Source: Phascolomyces articulosus
Lineage: Eukaryota > Mucoromycota > Mucoromycetes > Mucorales > Lichtheimiaceae
Direction of reading: 5' to 3'
NCBI GenBank assembly: GCA_025677815.1
Contig: JAIXMP010000016.1
Location: forward strand, 868,001-932,000
Length of the DNA stretch: 64,000 nucleotides
Of this stretch, positions 49,869 to 61,421 are shown piece by piece (positions within the stretch are counted from its first letter, which is position 1; the number at the start of each line of letters is the position of its first letter). Position numbers and translations under genes: made by a program. The notes below the pieces were generated by a model. That model searched no databases, was not told where the DNA came from, and saw nothing but the letters and a program-made list of their open reading frames with translations.

Positions 49869-51284
49869 TTATAAGCTAGTGACTACACTTTTTACAAATG
49901 TAAACTCATCCAATGCAGCTTGACCAAGGTCTTTACCAATACCCGATAATTTACGACCTCCAAATGGATTATATGGCGGCATGAGATTATATGTATTGAT
50001 CCAAACGTATCCCGTACGTAATTTGGATGCGACATGATGAGTTTGACGTTGATCCTTTCCGAATACACCACCTGCTAATCCATAAGGCAAGCTATTAGCC
50101 CTTTGAATTGCTGACTCCACATCATCAAACGGTTCTAAAATACTTAATACAGGTCCAAAAATTTCTTCTGTTGCCATGGGTGCATCATCAGGAACGTGAG
50201 TAAATAACGCTGCCGGTACAAAATAACCATCTTCCGTTAGTTGTTCTTTCAGTGTTGGTGGTACAACTTGACTAGTGTAAGCTGGATCGCGCTGTTGAAT
50301 AAAGGTTTGTACTCGATCGTATTGATGCTGATCAATGACGGGACCATAATCGATTTTATCCATTTCACGAATAACGGTCTCCACAAATTGATCATGGATG
50401 GATCGATCCACATAGACACGAGAAACAGCACAACAATTTTGACCCGCGTTTGAGAAAGCTCCCAATGCAACATAACCCGCTGCTCCTTCGATATCTGCAT
50501 CCTTTAATACAATCACTGGATTTTTACCACCACATTCCAATGTCAAGGGAGTCAACCGTTCTGCTTGTTGCTGCATAATCATTTGTCCTGCTTTGGTGGA
50601 TCCAGTGAAACTCCCCTTGTCAACACCTTCCAAAATGGCTCGACCCACGTTAGCATCACCAGGTAGCACACTCAATACACCAGGAGGTAAATAGCCAGTT
50701 GCTAAATCAGCTAATGCCAAAGCCGTCAAAGGTGTTTGTGGTGCTGGTTTCAAAACTACACAATTACCAGCTGCCAGCGCTGGTGCTACTTTCCATCCTG
50801 CGAGCATCAAGGGATAATTAAATGAAACGACAAGACCCACCACACCATAGGGTTCACGTAAAGTAATCGAATGTAAATTGTTGTCCACCATCGAGTGACC
50901 AAAAAGTTTATCTGCATATCCGGCAAAATAGCGAATACATTCGATCGTGTCATTTATTTCGTATTCAGCGTCTTCAAGAGGTTTGCCTGTTTGTATCCTT
51001 TCAAGGTCAGTCATACTTTTGCGATGACGATCAATGGCGTCGGCTAGACCTAAAAGTGCATCGCGTCGTTCACTACCGCTCGTGGATTCCCAACTTGCTT
51101 GTGCTTGACGTGCGCTCAAGAGGGCTTCTTTAACATGATCTGTTGTAGCTTCTGTAATAACGTGATTGGGTGTTGGTTTTCCAGTACATGGATTAATAAT
51201 GGGTTTCGTGCGTGTTGTTGATGTTTGAAACCCTCCACGAATGTAAGGTCCTAATGCATTCCATGCTCTTTTCGTTGCTGACAT
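49869..51284 (-). CDS. Aldehyde dehydrogenase (betaine-aldehyde type)
   Basis: A single exon of 471 residues from ATG at 51284; upstream codons in frame only offer a TTG. It has the ALDH fold motifs: VVSFNYPL with Asn156, PALAAGNCVVLKPAPQTPLT, FTGSTKAGQ for NAD(P) binding, the general base Glu250 in TLECGGKNP, and catalytic Cys284 in GQNCCAV. Glu and Cys are 34 apart, as in the family. The end YNPFGGRKLSGIGKDLGQAA is like betaine or 4-aminobutyraldehyde dehydrogenases. It is somewhat short, and the family segment between K-V-G-D-P and M-G-P-L is contracted to DKIDYGPV. Substrate is not determined. It converges with the Ulp1-like gene with 190 bases between stops. Confidence 0.88.
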   Translation of the reverse strand: MSATKRAWNALGPYIRGGFQTSTTRTKPIINPCTGKPTPNHVITEATTDHVKEALLSARQAQASWESTSGSERRDALLGLADAIDRHRKSMTDLERIQTGKPLEDAEYEINDTIECIRYFAGYADKLFGHSMVDNNLHSITLREPYGVVGLVVSFNYPLMLAGWKVAPALAAGNCVVLKPAPQTPLTALALADLATGYLPPGVLSVLPGDANVGRAILEGVDKGSFTGSTKAGQMIMQQQAERLTPLTLECGGKNPVIVLKDADIEGAAGYVALGAFSNAGQNCCAVSRVYVDRSIHDQFVETVIREMDKIDYGPVIDQHQYDRVQTFIQQRDPAYTSQVVPPTLKEQLTEDGYFVPAALFTHVPDDAPMATEEIFGPVLSILEPFDDVESAIQRANSLPYGLAGGVFGKDQRQTHHVASKLRTGYVWINTYNLMPPYNPFGGRKLSGIGKDLGQAALDEFTFVKSVVTSL

Positions 51285-51476
51285 GGTTCGTCGGTGGTCC
51301 AAAAAAAAGTAAAAAGTTGAAAGATATATTATTGCTATTGTTGTTTATATAAATCGTTGTTTGATTCTTGTACCACTACAACAATCCGCCAAACAACAGC
51401 TATTAAGGATTATAAAATATATCAATGGTCATATAAAAATTTATTTTTGTTTATATTTCAAGAAAGAGTAATGTTC

Positions 51477-51930
51477 TGCATAATCTTCGTCTGTCCACGA
51501 AACATAATTTTTGTTCTTTATCCAATAAAGTGGTTTTTTTCTCGAGGAATTTTATCAATACCTTGATTACGGATTGCCACTTTTTGGACCTCTAAGGAAC
51601 CAACCAAATCCATAGATGGAACAAATTGATTGAATAATGGAATTGCATAGCGAGGCAACCTCTGGGAAGTATTGTTTGGATGAAAAACCAATACCACCAT
51701 CCCAGCACGACCATCATGACTCAAGTTGGTATTGATTAATGTTGGGATAGCACTAATCTTAACAACTTGAATGTTATAAAAAATGTTGGGTGGTTTTGTT
51801 CCATCATGCAAATCACATCTGTTTCATATATCAATTTGTACATATGCTAATAGCTGAAAAATCTTTCCAAATTTAGCTAATGATAACTTACCTTTAGGTA
51901 TTATGTTTTGCTACCACCCAATTTTATGAC
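51477..51930 (-). pseudogene. Internally deleted relic of a FATP-type acyl-CoA synthetase
   Basis: The minus strand reads like exon 5, intron 5 and the start of exon 6 of the neighbouring gene (KISAIPTLINTNLS). Near 51720 it then jumps directly to a part of exon 12 (HDGRAGMVVLVFHPN). A second short deletion precedes LPRYAIPLFNQFVPSMDLVG, and the copy ends at IDKIPREKNHFIG with a degraded tail. About 2.3 kb of the parent structure is missing. An intron position is retained (about 51816-51895), so this arose by DNA duplication and deletion, not from spliced RNA. The AMP-binding loop is lost, so no enzyme activity is possible. Confidence 0.85.
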
Positions 51931-52364
51931 GAAGACGAAACTTTATTTGTACCACATGTGTACGCGCGTAGTTGGATGGATGAATATATTCGAACATTAA
52001 TATACTATACGTACAAGCACTGGGCAATTGCGAGAGAAATTATAGTACTGCATGGATTCTTTCATGAACAAGTATTTTATGTGTTGCGTCTGATTCTCCC
52101 TTTCCTATTATCTATTGGTTATTTTCTTTTAGCTGTTATTCTCACACGGACAAAATAACATAATGACTTTAATTTACTGCGTGTGTTCATCCAGCTTTTT
52201 GGAATATTGTGTCCATAATAGCAAAGGCCATCATTTATGGTTTATATGAAGCATTCTTTTACACATACTTAAATAGCAAAGCGTTATTAAATATCAATAA
52301 TTTATTATTTATATATGTATACATTTCAAGATATAGAAAATTTATGAGAGCTATATATAATATT

Positions 52365-55246
52365 TTATAATTTGTGTTTTCCAGTAGAAATACGTGCATA
52401 GTCATCATCCGTAAATGGAACATAGGTTCTATTCTTTACCCAGTAAAGTGGTTTTTCATCTTCAGGAATTTTATCAATACCTTGGTTACGGAATGCAACT
52501 TTTTGGACCTTTAAAGAACCTGTCAAATCCATGGATGGAACAAATCGAACGAATAATGGAATCGCATAACGGGGCAGGTTCTTGGAAAGATATTTGTAAA
52601 AATCATCAAAATCTAAAGTTTTGTTTGGATGCAAAATCAATGCTACCATCCCAGCACGACCATCATGAGAAGGTACTTTAACACCATAAACATTAGCTTC
52701 TGCCACTGGAGGATACTTGGCAATAACTTGAGACACCTCAGTTGTTGCCACGTTCTCACCGTGCCAACGGAAAGTATCACCCAAACGATCAACAAAATAA
52801 AACAATCCTTTAGAATTCATTTTAAGTAAATCACCCGAACGGAAATAACTATAAACATATATAGAATTATTAGTCACCACTTTATAATATATACTATTCT
52901 TATATTCCTACTACAAAGAGGTATTTTTATATTTATATTTACCGATCGCCCTTTTTAAATACATCAGTGATAACCTTTTTATCAGTTGCTTGATTATTCT
53001 TATAATATCCATCAAAACGTCGTCTTCCACCTGGTGGATCCAATTCAACCATTAATTCTCCAGGTTCATTATAATTACATTCAATACAGAATCCTTTTTT
53101 GTTACGAAGAGGTTCCTCTGTAAGTGGATCAATCTTGACAATCTTGAGTTCTGGACGTAGAAAACGACGTACTATAGGTCCTTGATGTCCGACAGCACCG
53201 GCTGTCTTTGGGCCTCGGTTATAATTAAATACTCCTCCAGCACCTTCAGTTGCACCATAAAATTCAGCAATGAATTTCAATCCAAATCTATCGTCATTTT
53301 ATTTTGTTGTGTTAATATATATTTATATCCATAAAAGAGAAGACGAAGAGGAAATTTTATGCTTACCTGTCACGGAATTTATTCCATAATTCTGGAGGCA
53401 TACCATTTCCGTAGCATGTATGCAATTTATGTTTGCGTTCCAAAGGATGCGGATCTCGATTCAACAAATAACGACAAACTTCACCAACATACTAATAAAA
53501 ATAAATTGAAAAATAGTTATTTAATTGTATGTCGTCAACAGCACATTCTATTCGTTTGAACATTATATATATTTTTTCTTACAAAGAAAATGGTACAATT
53601 GTTGTTATAGACATCATCCCAGAACCGAGAAGCTGAGAATTTTCGAGCAATAACTAATTTGGCACCAGCAGCTAATGTAATATGGGTTGCCATAAACACT
53701 GTTTATGAAATATTATTATTATTATTATTATATATTAGAAACAAGGGTAATTCTTATACACTTCCAATAAGAATAATAATAAAAGAGAATACTTACAAGC
53801 AGTAGCATGATATAGAGGTAAACAACAATAGGTAATATCATCCTTGGTCATTGCAGTATTTATAACACCAGCCCATCCAGCACTAGCGATCTTGGAATGT
53901 TGTACAATAGCAGCCTATGTAATTATAAGAAAAAAAAAATAATCAGTGTTTGAGATATTGCGACTTGATATTGATGTATATGGTACAGCTCATACCTTGG
54001 GTAATCCAGTCGAACCACTGAGTTATAAATATTTGGTATATAATAATAATAATTAGTTAGATAATGAATAATAAAAAAACTTTTTTTAATGATACATTGC
54101 TTAAACGAACCTTGTGTACATTAACATTCCCAATTCTCCAACAACAATACCTCGGATTAATGATTCATCCGTATCCTGATCCGAATACCGGGAAAGGAAA
54201 CTTGGTGTTAATGCAGGTCCAAGAGCTGATGCTGTTGCGTTGTCAAACTCGGTAGATTCACCGTAAGCAAATAACTTCATTCCTTTTTCCTGTGCAGCAT
54301 CGGAAATTGTTGCTACTTGAGCTTCATACATTGGATCAAATAAAAACAAAGGAGATTCTGCGATGGACAAGCAATGGAATAAAGGATCTTCACTCAAGTT
54401 GGTATTGATCAAAGCTGGGACAGCGCCAATTTTCATAATACCCCAGAATGCAATGAAAAATGTTGGATGGTTTTGCTCCATCATACAAACAACATCTATT
54501 TTATTTAAGTGTTAATATATATATATATATATATGTATAAAGTTTTTTCTATCACATTTAACGTAGTAGGATTATGGTTTACCTTTAGGCTTTACATTTT
54601 GTTCAAGCAAGAAATGTGCCTATTAAATGTCATAATAAATTTGTGTAACGTTATTACCATTATGCATCTCATTTTATATTTTAGAGTTTGTTTTATAAGC
54701 ATAATATTACCAATCGATTTGATGCTATTTTCATATAAAATTCATTGTATAATTAGCATCATTGTCATTGAAGAACTAGGTTCCATAGAAATTTATGTTG
54801 AAATTTACCTAGTTCAAGTTGTCGAAAAGTATATGACCGCCCTTCAAAAATCAAAAACACTCGATCTGGAGTTGCTTTAGCATGATCTCTAAACCGATAA
54901 TACATATTCACTTTATCTTCTTGCACTGCTTTTTGAAGACTAGATAAAAAAATGCAATGTAATCGTTAGTTATTTAATAGTTTATAATACCGATGCAGAA
55001 TGCAGAAGGATCATAAAATATAAAAGGGTTGCTTCTATTTTTTACCTTGTCATTGCATTTTTCACCGAACGATATTGCATCAAATCACTTCGAAGAGCAA
55101 GCTTATCTTCAAGATAATAGCCGCCAAGAACTGCAGCTGCAACTGCGCCTGCACCTATATATAATAATATACATCAAGCATTTCATAAATACATAGCCTA
55201 TATTATTATAGCGTAGATTTATAAAATTTTCTTTACCAAGAATCAT
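52365..55246 (-). CDS. Very-long-chain acyl-CoA synthetase / fatty acid transporter (FATP/Fat1), copy A
   Basis: Twelve exons on the minus strand (55246-55237, 55154-55046, 54939-54809, 54724-54711, 54619-54583, 54495-54111, 54017-53996, 53914-53797, 53698-53583, 53491-53367, 53287-52943, 52848-52365) give 631 residues. The first exon is 10 nt (MIL plus G) and the fourth is a 14-nt microexon encoding the core of ASNRL. The N-terminus is Ala/Gly-rich and may be a membrane anchor. The adenylate-forming loop is YTSGSTGLPK at 227-236, encoded partly by a 22-nt exon. The FATP/VLACS signature FRWHGENVATTEV follows YFRSGDLL. The enzyme activates very-long-chain fatty acids with ATP and CoA and can drive their uptake. 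The end HKL is a possible weak peroxisomal signal; yeast Fat1 has a similar tail. Confidence 0.93.
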
Positions 55247-57182
55247 ATTTTTGTATTATAAACGCGTTAAAGGAGAAAAAAAAAATAGAAAGCAAAAGAA
55301 AAAGATGATTCTGCTTAATCTGCGTGAGAATCAAGTTATATTCTATTCTGAAAAGCTTTTTTGCTATGTCATTAAATATGTCTGGGAAAATATCATTGGG
55401 ACCATATTCCCGATTGTTTTATTGTTTCTCACGTTACGAATGTCGTACACACAGCCCACACTTTATACTTACTTGTCATCACACAACTGTTCTTTGCTAT
55501 CTACATTGATTAATATAGAAATTTCGGGTAAACTTACACGGTGTTAAAAGCAGTATGGATTATGTATTATGTGTTCTTTTTTCCTTTCCTTCCAAAAATA
55601 ATAAAAAAAATGACAAAATACAGGGAGAGACAGGTACTGCTACTCAGAGGTAATAACATCGAAAATTGAGCATAGTATACAAATATAAGCAGCCTTTAAC
55701 TTTATAATTGTACTTTCTAAGAATAGTGTTACAGATTTGATGTGCGTTATCCCAATTGTCATAGCTTTTGAAATTTTCAGTTTTATGCCAAATATGAAAT
55801 ATACTACCAGATGGTCACACGACTTGGAAGTAGCCATTTGAAACACCGACGTTGAATTTATGCATTAACTCTCTTGATCTTATTACTTCATTAAAAATAG
55901 TTACTAATCAACAAAAAAAGCTATAATGTTACCAATAAATAAAAAAATAGATATAAATAGTGGATCAATGTAAAAAAGATGCCAAATATAAAAGGCTTTT
56001 CAGAAAAGGTTTCTTCCGACATCAATAATACCCGATATTTTAACCTTATTTTTAATTACATGTATGTGACACTAAAAAGAAGCTGGCGTATCAAACATCA
56101 TTGATACATTGTTTTATTAAAAATGGACAATTTAAATTATATGTTCATGTTTATACCTTGATTTATCAATAAAATAGCTTAAACTACTGTTATAATATAT
56201 AAAGAGAATACGTACATTGTTATTTTGTAATTGATGAGTCAATCAAGAGAGTGAAGAAATGTTTTTTTTCTTCTTTTTTCACTGTATACGAAAAATGAAA
56301 AAGTACATTGATTTAAAAAAGCGACTACCTCTTTACTTCAATTACTTTCATTACTATGATAGATAATAGGACGGTACTAAAAGAATAATTATTCTAGTTA
56401 AAAGCATATAATAGTAAAGTATGAAGATTCTATTATATGGCATATTTATGATATCTTGTACGACTCTAGAACATTGGCCTTATTATCAGCCGCTCCAATT
56501 AGTAGGTAGCAATGTTTGAATCCTTCATACAAGTTCAGACATGTGGAAGCTATTGTTTTTCTATGCTTACTATGTTTCCCGTAGGATATTTTTTTTCTAT
56601 ATAGAATATTTGATGTAGTTACTTGATTTATTTAATTTTTGATGGTTGATTATTATTCTGATTACTTCGCAATCGGGCATACAACAATACGTAAGATTGG
56701 AAAAAACTGATATAAAATTAATCACATAAAATGATCGTGAACTTTGTTATAAAATTCCTCAAAGGTCCCAAAGTTTTGTAGCGCAGCATGGATTGTGACG
56801 AAAATATAATAAAGAAGGTATAAAGATTACTTTTTTAAAAGTGATAAAAAATCAGTTTATCTGCTTTAAACAAAGCCAAAGCAAAATTGCAATAAAATAA
56901 GCACATTAACTTAATGGTATTTGAAAGATGTATAAGAAATGAAATTATTTGAAGAAAAATATAATAAAGAAGTAAAAGAGGATGAAGGGTTTGTTCATGT
57001 TTTCAATTGAGTGAATGAAAAAAAAAGAATATAGTATTCTTCATTACTTTCTACATTTAAAAACAAAGCTTTATTATTCTACTAAACTACGTATAAAGGT
57101 ATCATTTAACACAGCAACTGTAGCCAATGTACAATTAATCAAATAAAATAGTACATTTATAGTATATATTCATGTTTGTTTC
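55247..57182. other. Intergenic DNA between FATP copies
   Basis: No gene is supported in about 1.9 kb. The first 300 bases are the promoter of copy A, including ATATTCCCGATT at 55404-55415, which recurs upstream of copy B. The rest is AT-rich. Confidence 0.5.
55404..55415. promoter_or_regulatory. 12-base element shared by both FATP promoters (copy A)
   Basis: ATATTCCCGATT lies about 160 bases upstream of the start of copy A. The same 12 bases occur at 60549-60560, about 204 bases upstream of copy B. The surrounding DNA is only weakly similar, so the match may be a retained regulatory site. No factor is known. Confidence 0.35.
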
Positions 57183-60100
57183 CTATAATTTGTGTTTTCC
57201 AGCAGCTACTTGAGCATAGTCCTCGGCAGTAAAAGGAACATAGGTCTTGTTCTTTAACCAGTAGATGGGCTGTTCGTTTTCAGGAACCTTGTCTATGCCT
57301 TGATCACGGAAAGCCATCTTTTGAATTTTCATTGTTCCAGTCAGGTTCATGGAAGGGACAAATCGAATAAATAATGGAATTGCATATTTGGGCAATCTCT
57401 TTGCCAGGTATTGATAAAAATCGGCAAAATCTAACGCTTTATCCTGGTGTAAGATCAATGCCACCATACCAGCGCGGCCATCATGACCAGGTACTTTTAC
57501 GCCATATACATTGGCTTCAGCAATTGAAGGATACTTGACGACCACTTGAGAAACTTCGGTTGTAGCCACATTTTCTGCATGCCAACGAAATGTATCACCT
57601 AACCGGTCCATGAAATAGAATAACCCTTTGGAATTCATTCGGATTAAATCTCCACTACGGAAATAACTACATGTAAAATCAATCATAATAACGGCAGCGG
57701 AGTCAGGAACAAAATAAATAATAGTAGTATAATCATGATATAGATCTCTTTCTCCCAGCATCTAATGATGTAATGATATTTACCGGTCATTCTTTTGAAA
57801 TACGTTGTAAAGGAGTTTCTTCTCGGTTGCCTCTTTGTTTTTATAATACCCATCAAATCGTTTTCTTCCACCTTGACCATCCAAACCAATCAATAATTCA
57901 CCAGGCTCATCATATTTGCATTCAACACAAAAGCCCTTACTGTTTCGAACAGGTTCTTCAGTGATGGGATCGATTTTGATGATTTTGAGATCAGATCGCA
58001 GAAAACGGCGTACCAATGGACCTAAATGTCCAACTGCACCTGCAGTTTTTGGACCTTGGTTATAATTAAATGTTCCACCAGGACCTTCTGTGGCACCATA
58101 AAATTCGGCAATATTTTTGATTCCAAATCTACATGTTATTGATGAGGAAAAGAAGATATTGGAAGAGGTTAATGAAGATATTATAATAGTATATACAGCA
58201 TCGGTTTTTTTTCCTTCCTACTCCTTTCATTGATATGTTTTATCTACCTTTTACGAAATTTATTCCATAATTCTGGTGGCATACCATTGCCATAAACAGT
58301 ATGTAATTTGTGCTTGCGCTCCAATGGATGAGGTGCTCTATTCATCAAATATCGGCACAATTCACCGATATACTACAGAAAAAAGGGCATTTTTACTGTT
58401 TTTAATATTATTTTAAAAAAAATAACAATGGGGTTTCTTTTGTGTGTAATAGTATTTTTATAAAAACAATATTACTATCAGGTCATAATACATACAAAAA
58501 ATACGGTAACATTATTAGTATAAACATCATCCCAAAATCGAGTAACAGAGAATTTTCTTGCGACGACCAATTTGGCACCAACACTAAGTGTAATATGAGT
58601 GGCCATAAACACTTTTTATAAGCAATAGTTCAAGATTGAACAATAGATTAATAACTTCAAATATATAATAAAGGTGAATCTTCAGAGCAGCATATAACAG
58701 AAAATATATAGAAATAATAATTTACATCCAGCGCTATGATACAATGGAAGACAGCAATAAGAAGTATCATCTTTGGAAATTCCGGAAAGTACACTGTTTG
58801 CCCACATGGTTCCGTTCAATCGAGCGTGTTGAACAATGGCAGCCTATTATCATTTTATATTATTATACAGTCAATGTAAAAACAAAGGATTACATTACAT
58901 TACTACTTTATGTTTTCAAGAGAAAATTGTACTATTATAATTTACCTTTGGGAATCCAGTAGTACCACTGGTATACATATATATAATAAAAATTGCATTA
59001 AAAAAGATTGTTAGTGCTGAAGGAAACCATTTTTTTTTCTCAGATATATATTAAGTATACTGGATATATACAGCGTTACTATGTACCTTGTATAAATAAG
59101 CATTCCGGGAGTGAGTGCTGTAATACCTCGAAGCAACGATTCATCAGTATCTTTATCCGAATAATTGGAAAGAACGTTGGGTGTCAAAGCAAGACCAAGT
59201 GTAGATGTTGTCATACTATTAAATTCAGTAGATTCACCATAGGCATAGAGCTTCATTCCTTTTTCACGCGCGGTATCCGCAACTGTGGCAACTTGAGCTT
59301 CAAATAAAGGATCAAATAAAAAGAATCGGGAATCAGCGATAAACAAGCAATGTAATAAAGCATCTTCATTTAAATTAGTATTAATCAACGCCGGAATAGC
59401 ACCAATTTTCAAGATAGCCCAAAAGGTGATAAAGAAAGTAGGATGGTTTTGTTCCATCATACAAACTACATCTAATATTCGAAGGAAAGGGTTATAATGT
59501 TAGTTAATAAATGAGGATATATTACTGCTTCAATTAGAGTATCATATATGAAATGAAAACAACTATGAACCTTGTGGCTTTACTTTTTGATCTAATAACC
59601 AATGTGCCTACGCATTTATTAAAAAAGAGGTAAATATAGTATCTAGTGAGGAAGAACATGAAAAGGTCATCAACTATATATATGTACCAAGCGGTTTGAA
59701 GCTGTATATATTATGTTTAAAAAATAATTACGAATTAGTATGGTTATTCGTAAATATAATTTCGATATAATTAATTGCTAGATTCAATGATAATAGTTTA
59801 ATCTCTCTCTATAACAAACCTAATTCCAATTCTCGATAGGTATACGATCGTCCTTCAAAAACTAGAAATACGTTATGTGGTGTTGCTTTGGCTCTGTCTC
59901 TAAATCGATAATAAAGATGAATTTTGTCCTCACGCTCGACAGATCCGTGACTGTAAGCATAGCATTCAAACATGTAGTATTAGATTTCCATAATCATTAT
60001 GATAATTTTTTAACTATATAAGAATAACATGATGGTGTAGAAATTATAAATAGAAATAAAAATGGTATGATAATAATAATAATAATAATAATAAGAGCTA

Positions 60101-60345
60101 CTCACTTTTTTAAGGCTGTGGATACGGAGCGGAAATGGCGTAGATCGTTTCTAATGGAAAATTGTGATTCTGCCAGGTATATGCTGCCAAGAACTGCAGC
60201 TGCAACGGTACCTACATGATTTTATATTTATCAATTTTGTAAAAGGGGCAGTCATATGGATCAGCATAATAATAATAATAATTTAAACATAGAGATGTTA
60301 ATATATTTTTGTTCCTTGGGGTTTTATTTCATTACCGAGCATCAT
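57183..60345 (-). CDS. Very-long-chain acyl-CoA synthetase / fatty acid transporter (FATP/Fat1), copy B
   Basis: Twelve exons (60345-60336, 60211-60106, 59950-59820, 59701-59688, 59607-59571, 59471-59087, 58967-58946, 58843-58726, 58611-58496, 58372-58248, 58128-57784, 57666-57183) give 630 residues. Every exon has the same length as in copy A except exon 2, which is three bases shorter, and the 14-nt microexon (ASNRL) is preserved. Key motifs: YTSGTTGFPK, FYGATEGPGG, RYFRSGDLIRMNSKGLFYF and FRWHAENVATTEV, with one Gly-to-Ala change in the signature relative to copy A. It ends GKHKL. Intron lengths and sequences differ widely from copy A, so the duplication is not recent. It is tandem and co-oriented with copy A and the relic. 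Confidence 0.93.
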
Positions 60346-61421
60346 TTTGTTTAAAATTTAAAATAAAATAAAAGTGTTCCAATGGTTGAATAAAGAGAAG
60401 ATTAGTTTCTTTTATATATTTATATAAATAAAGATAAAATACACCGAATAGCTCTCGTAATTAAGATGGATGTCAAAAAATTAGCATTAGCATTCTTTTC
60501 TTGCTGTGTAATTGTTGCTTCATCGGGAAAACTGAAGCAATTCTTGTTATATTCCCGATTCTCAAATTCTTCCCACACACTGTTTTTGTAACTAGGACAA
60601 GCGTAGTGCTGTCAGTTTTTTTTATGAAAAAGGTAGCACATTCTTACTTTTTTGATTCGTTAAAAAAGTCACTATATGATAATATCAGTAATATTAGATG
60701 ATCATATAATTGTATTATGTGAAGAGTTTGTCTACAAAGGGAAGAAGTTTATCATGATTATCGTTTTATTATTATGTGTGAATCAAATGTATAATGAAAT
60801 ACATTGTAGTAGAACTTTCGCTCTTATTTCTTAATGTATACATAGAATAAGTACAGAATATAAAGCATTAGCAAGATGTTTATATGACAATAGACAATAT
60901 ACTTTATAAAAACCAGGATGTAATTCTATGTTATTATTATATATAATAATAGACCTTGTAGAATTGTAAGTACAGAATGTTTTCTTTGGAAGAGAACCAA
61001 AATAAATAATAATATCAAATGCAAAAAGTATATACTCAAAAGCATGTGCGTATAGTTTATACCGAGATTTTATCATAACTTTTTATAGGTAAAGATCATC
61101 TAATATCTACTATCTAATATCTACTATCTAATATCATTCCTCACTGCATACTACAATGGTGCAATAATATATCCGCTATAATTTCATAAATATGTATATA
61201 TAAAAGAGAAAATGCATATGCTAGATTTATTGAATCACAAAAAAGGAGAGATCTTTTGCAAAAAAAGAAATATAAAAAAAAGCTGTACAAAAAAAAAAGA
61301 TATAAAATGAAAGCAAATTCATGGGATGACATGAGAGGAAAACGAGAAAGAAATAAAAGGAATGGCAAGAAAAAAAATATGAGGAATTACAAAAAAAATA
61401 AAAAATAGGATCATAGATGGC
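60346..61421. other. Intergenic DNA between pacC and FATP copy B
   Basis: This contains the promoter of copy B, with ATATTCCCGATT at 60549-60560, and the 3' region of pacC. A short direct repeat of CTATCTAATAT lies at about 61102-61136. No gene is supported. Confidence 0.5.
60549..60560. promoter_or_regulatory. 12-base element shared by both FATP promoters (copy B)
   Basis: The same ATATTCCCGATT as at 55404-55415, about 204 bases upstream of the start codon. Confidence 0.35.

Noticed and set aside
51958..52158. 66-codon frame with a hydrophobic end between the FATP relic and copy A
   Set aside because: Short, with no family resemblance, in decayed DNA next to a relic. Probably chance.
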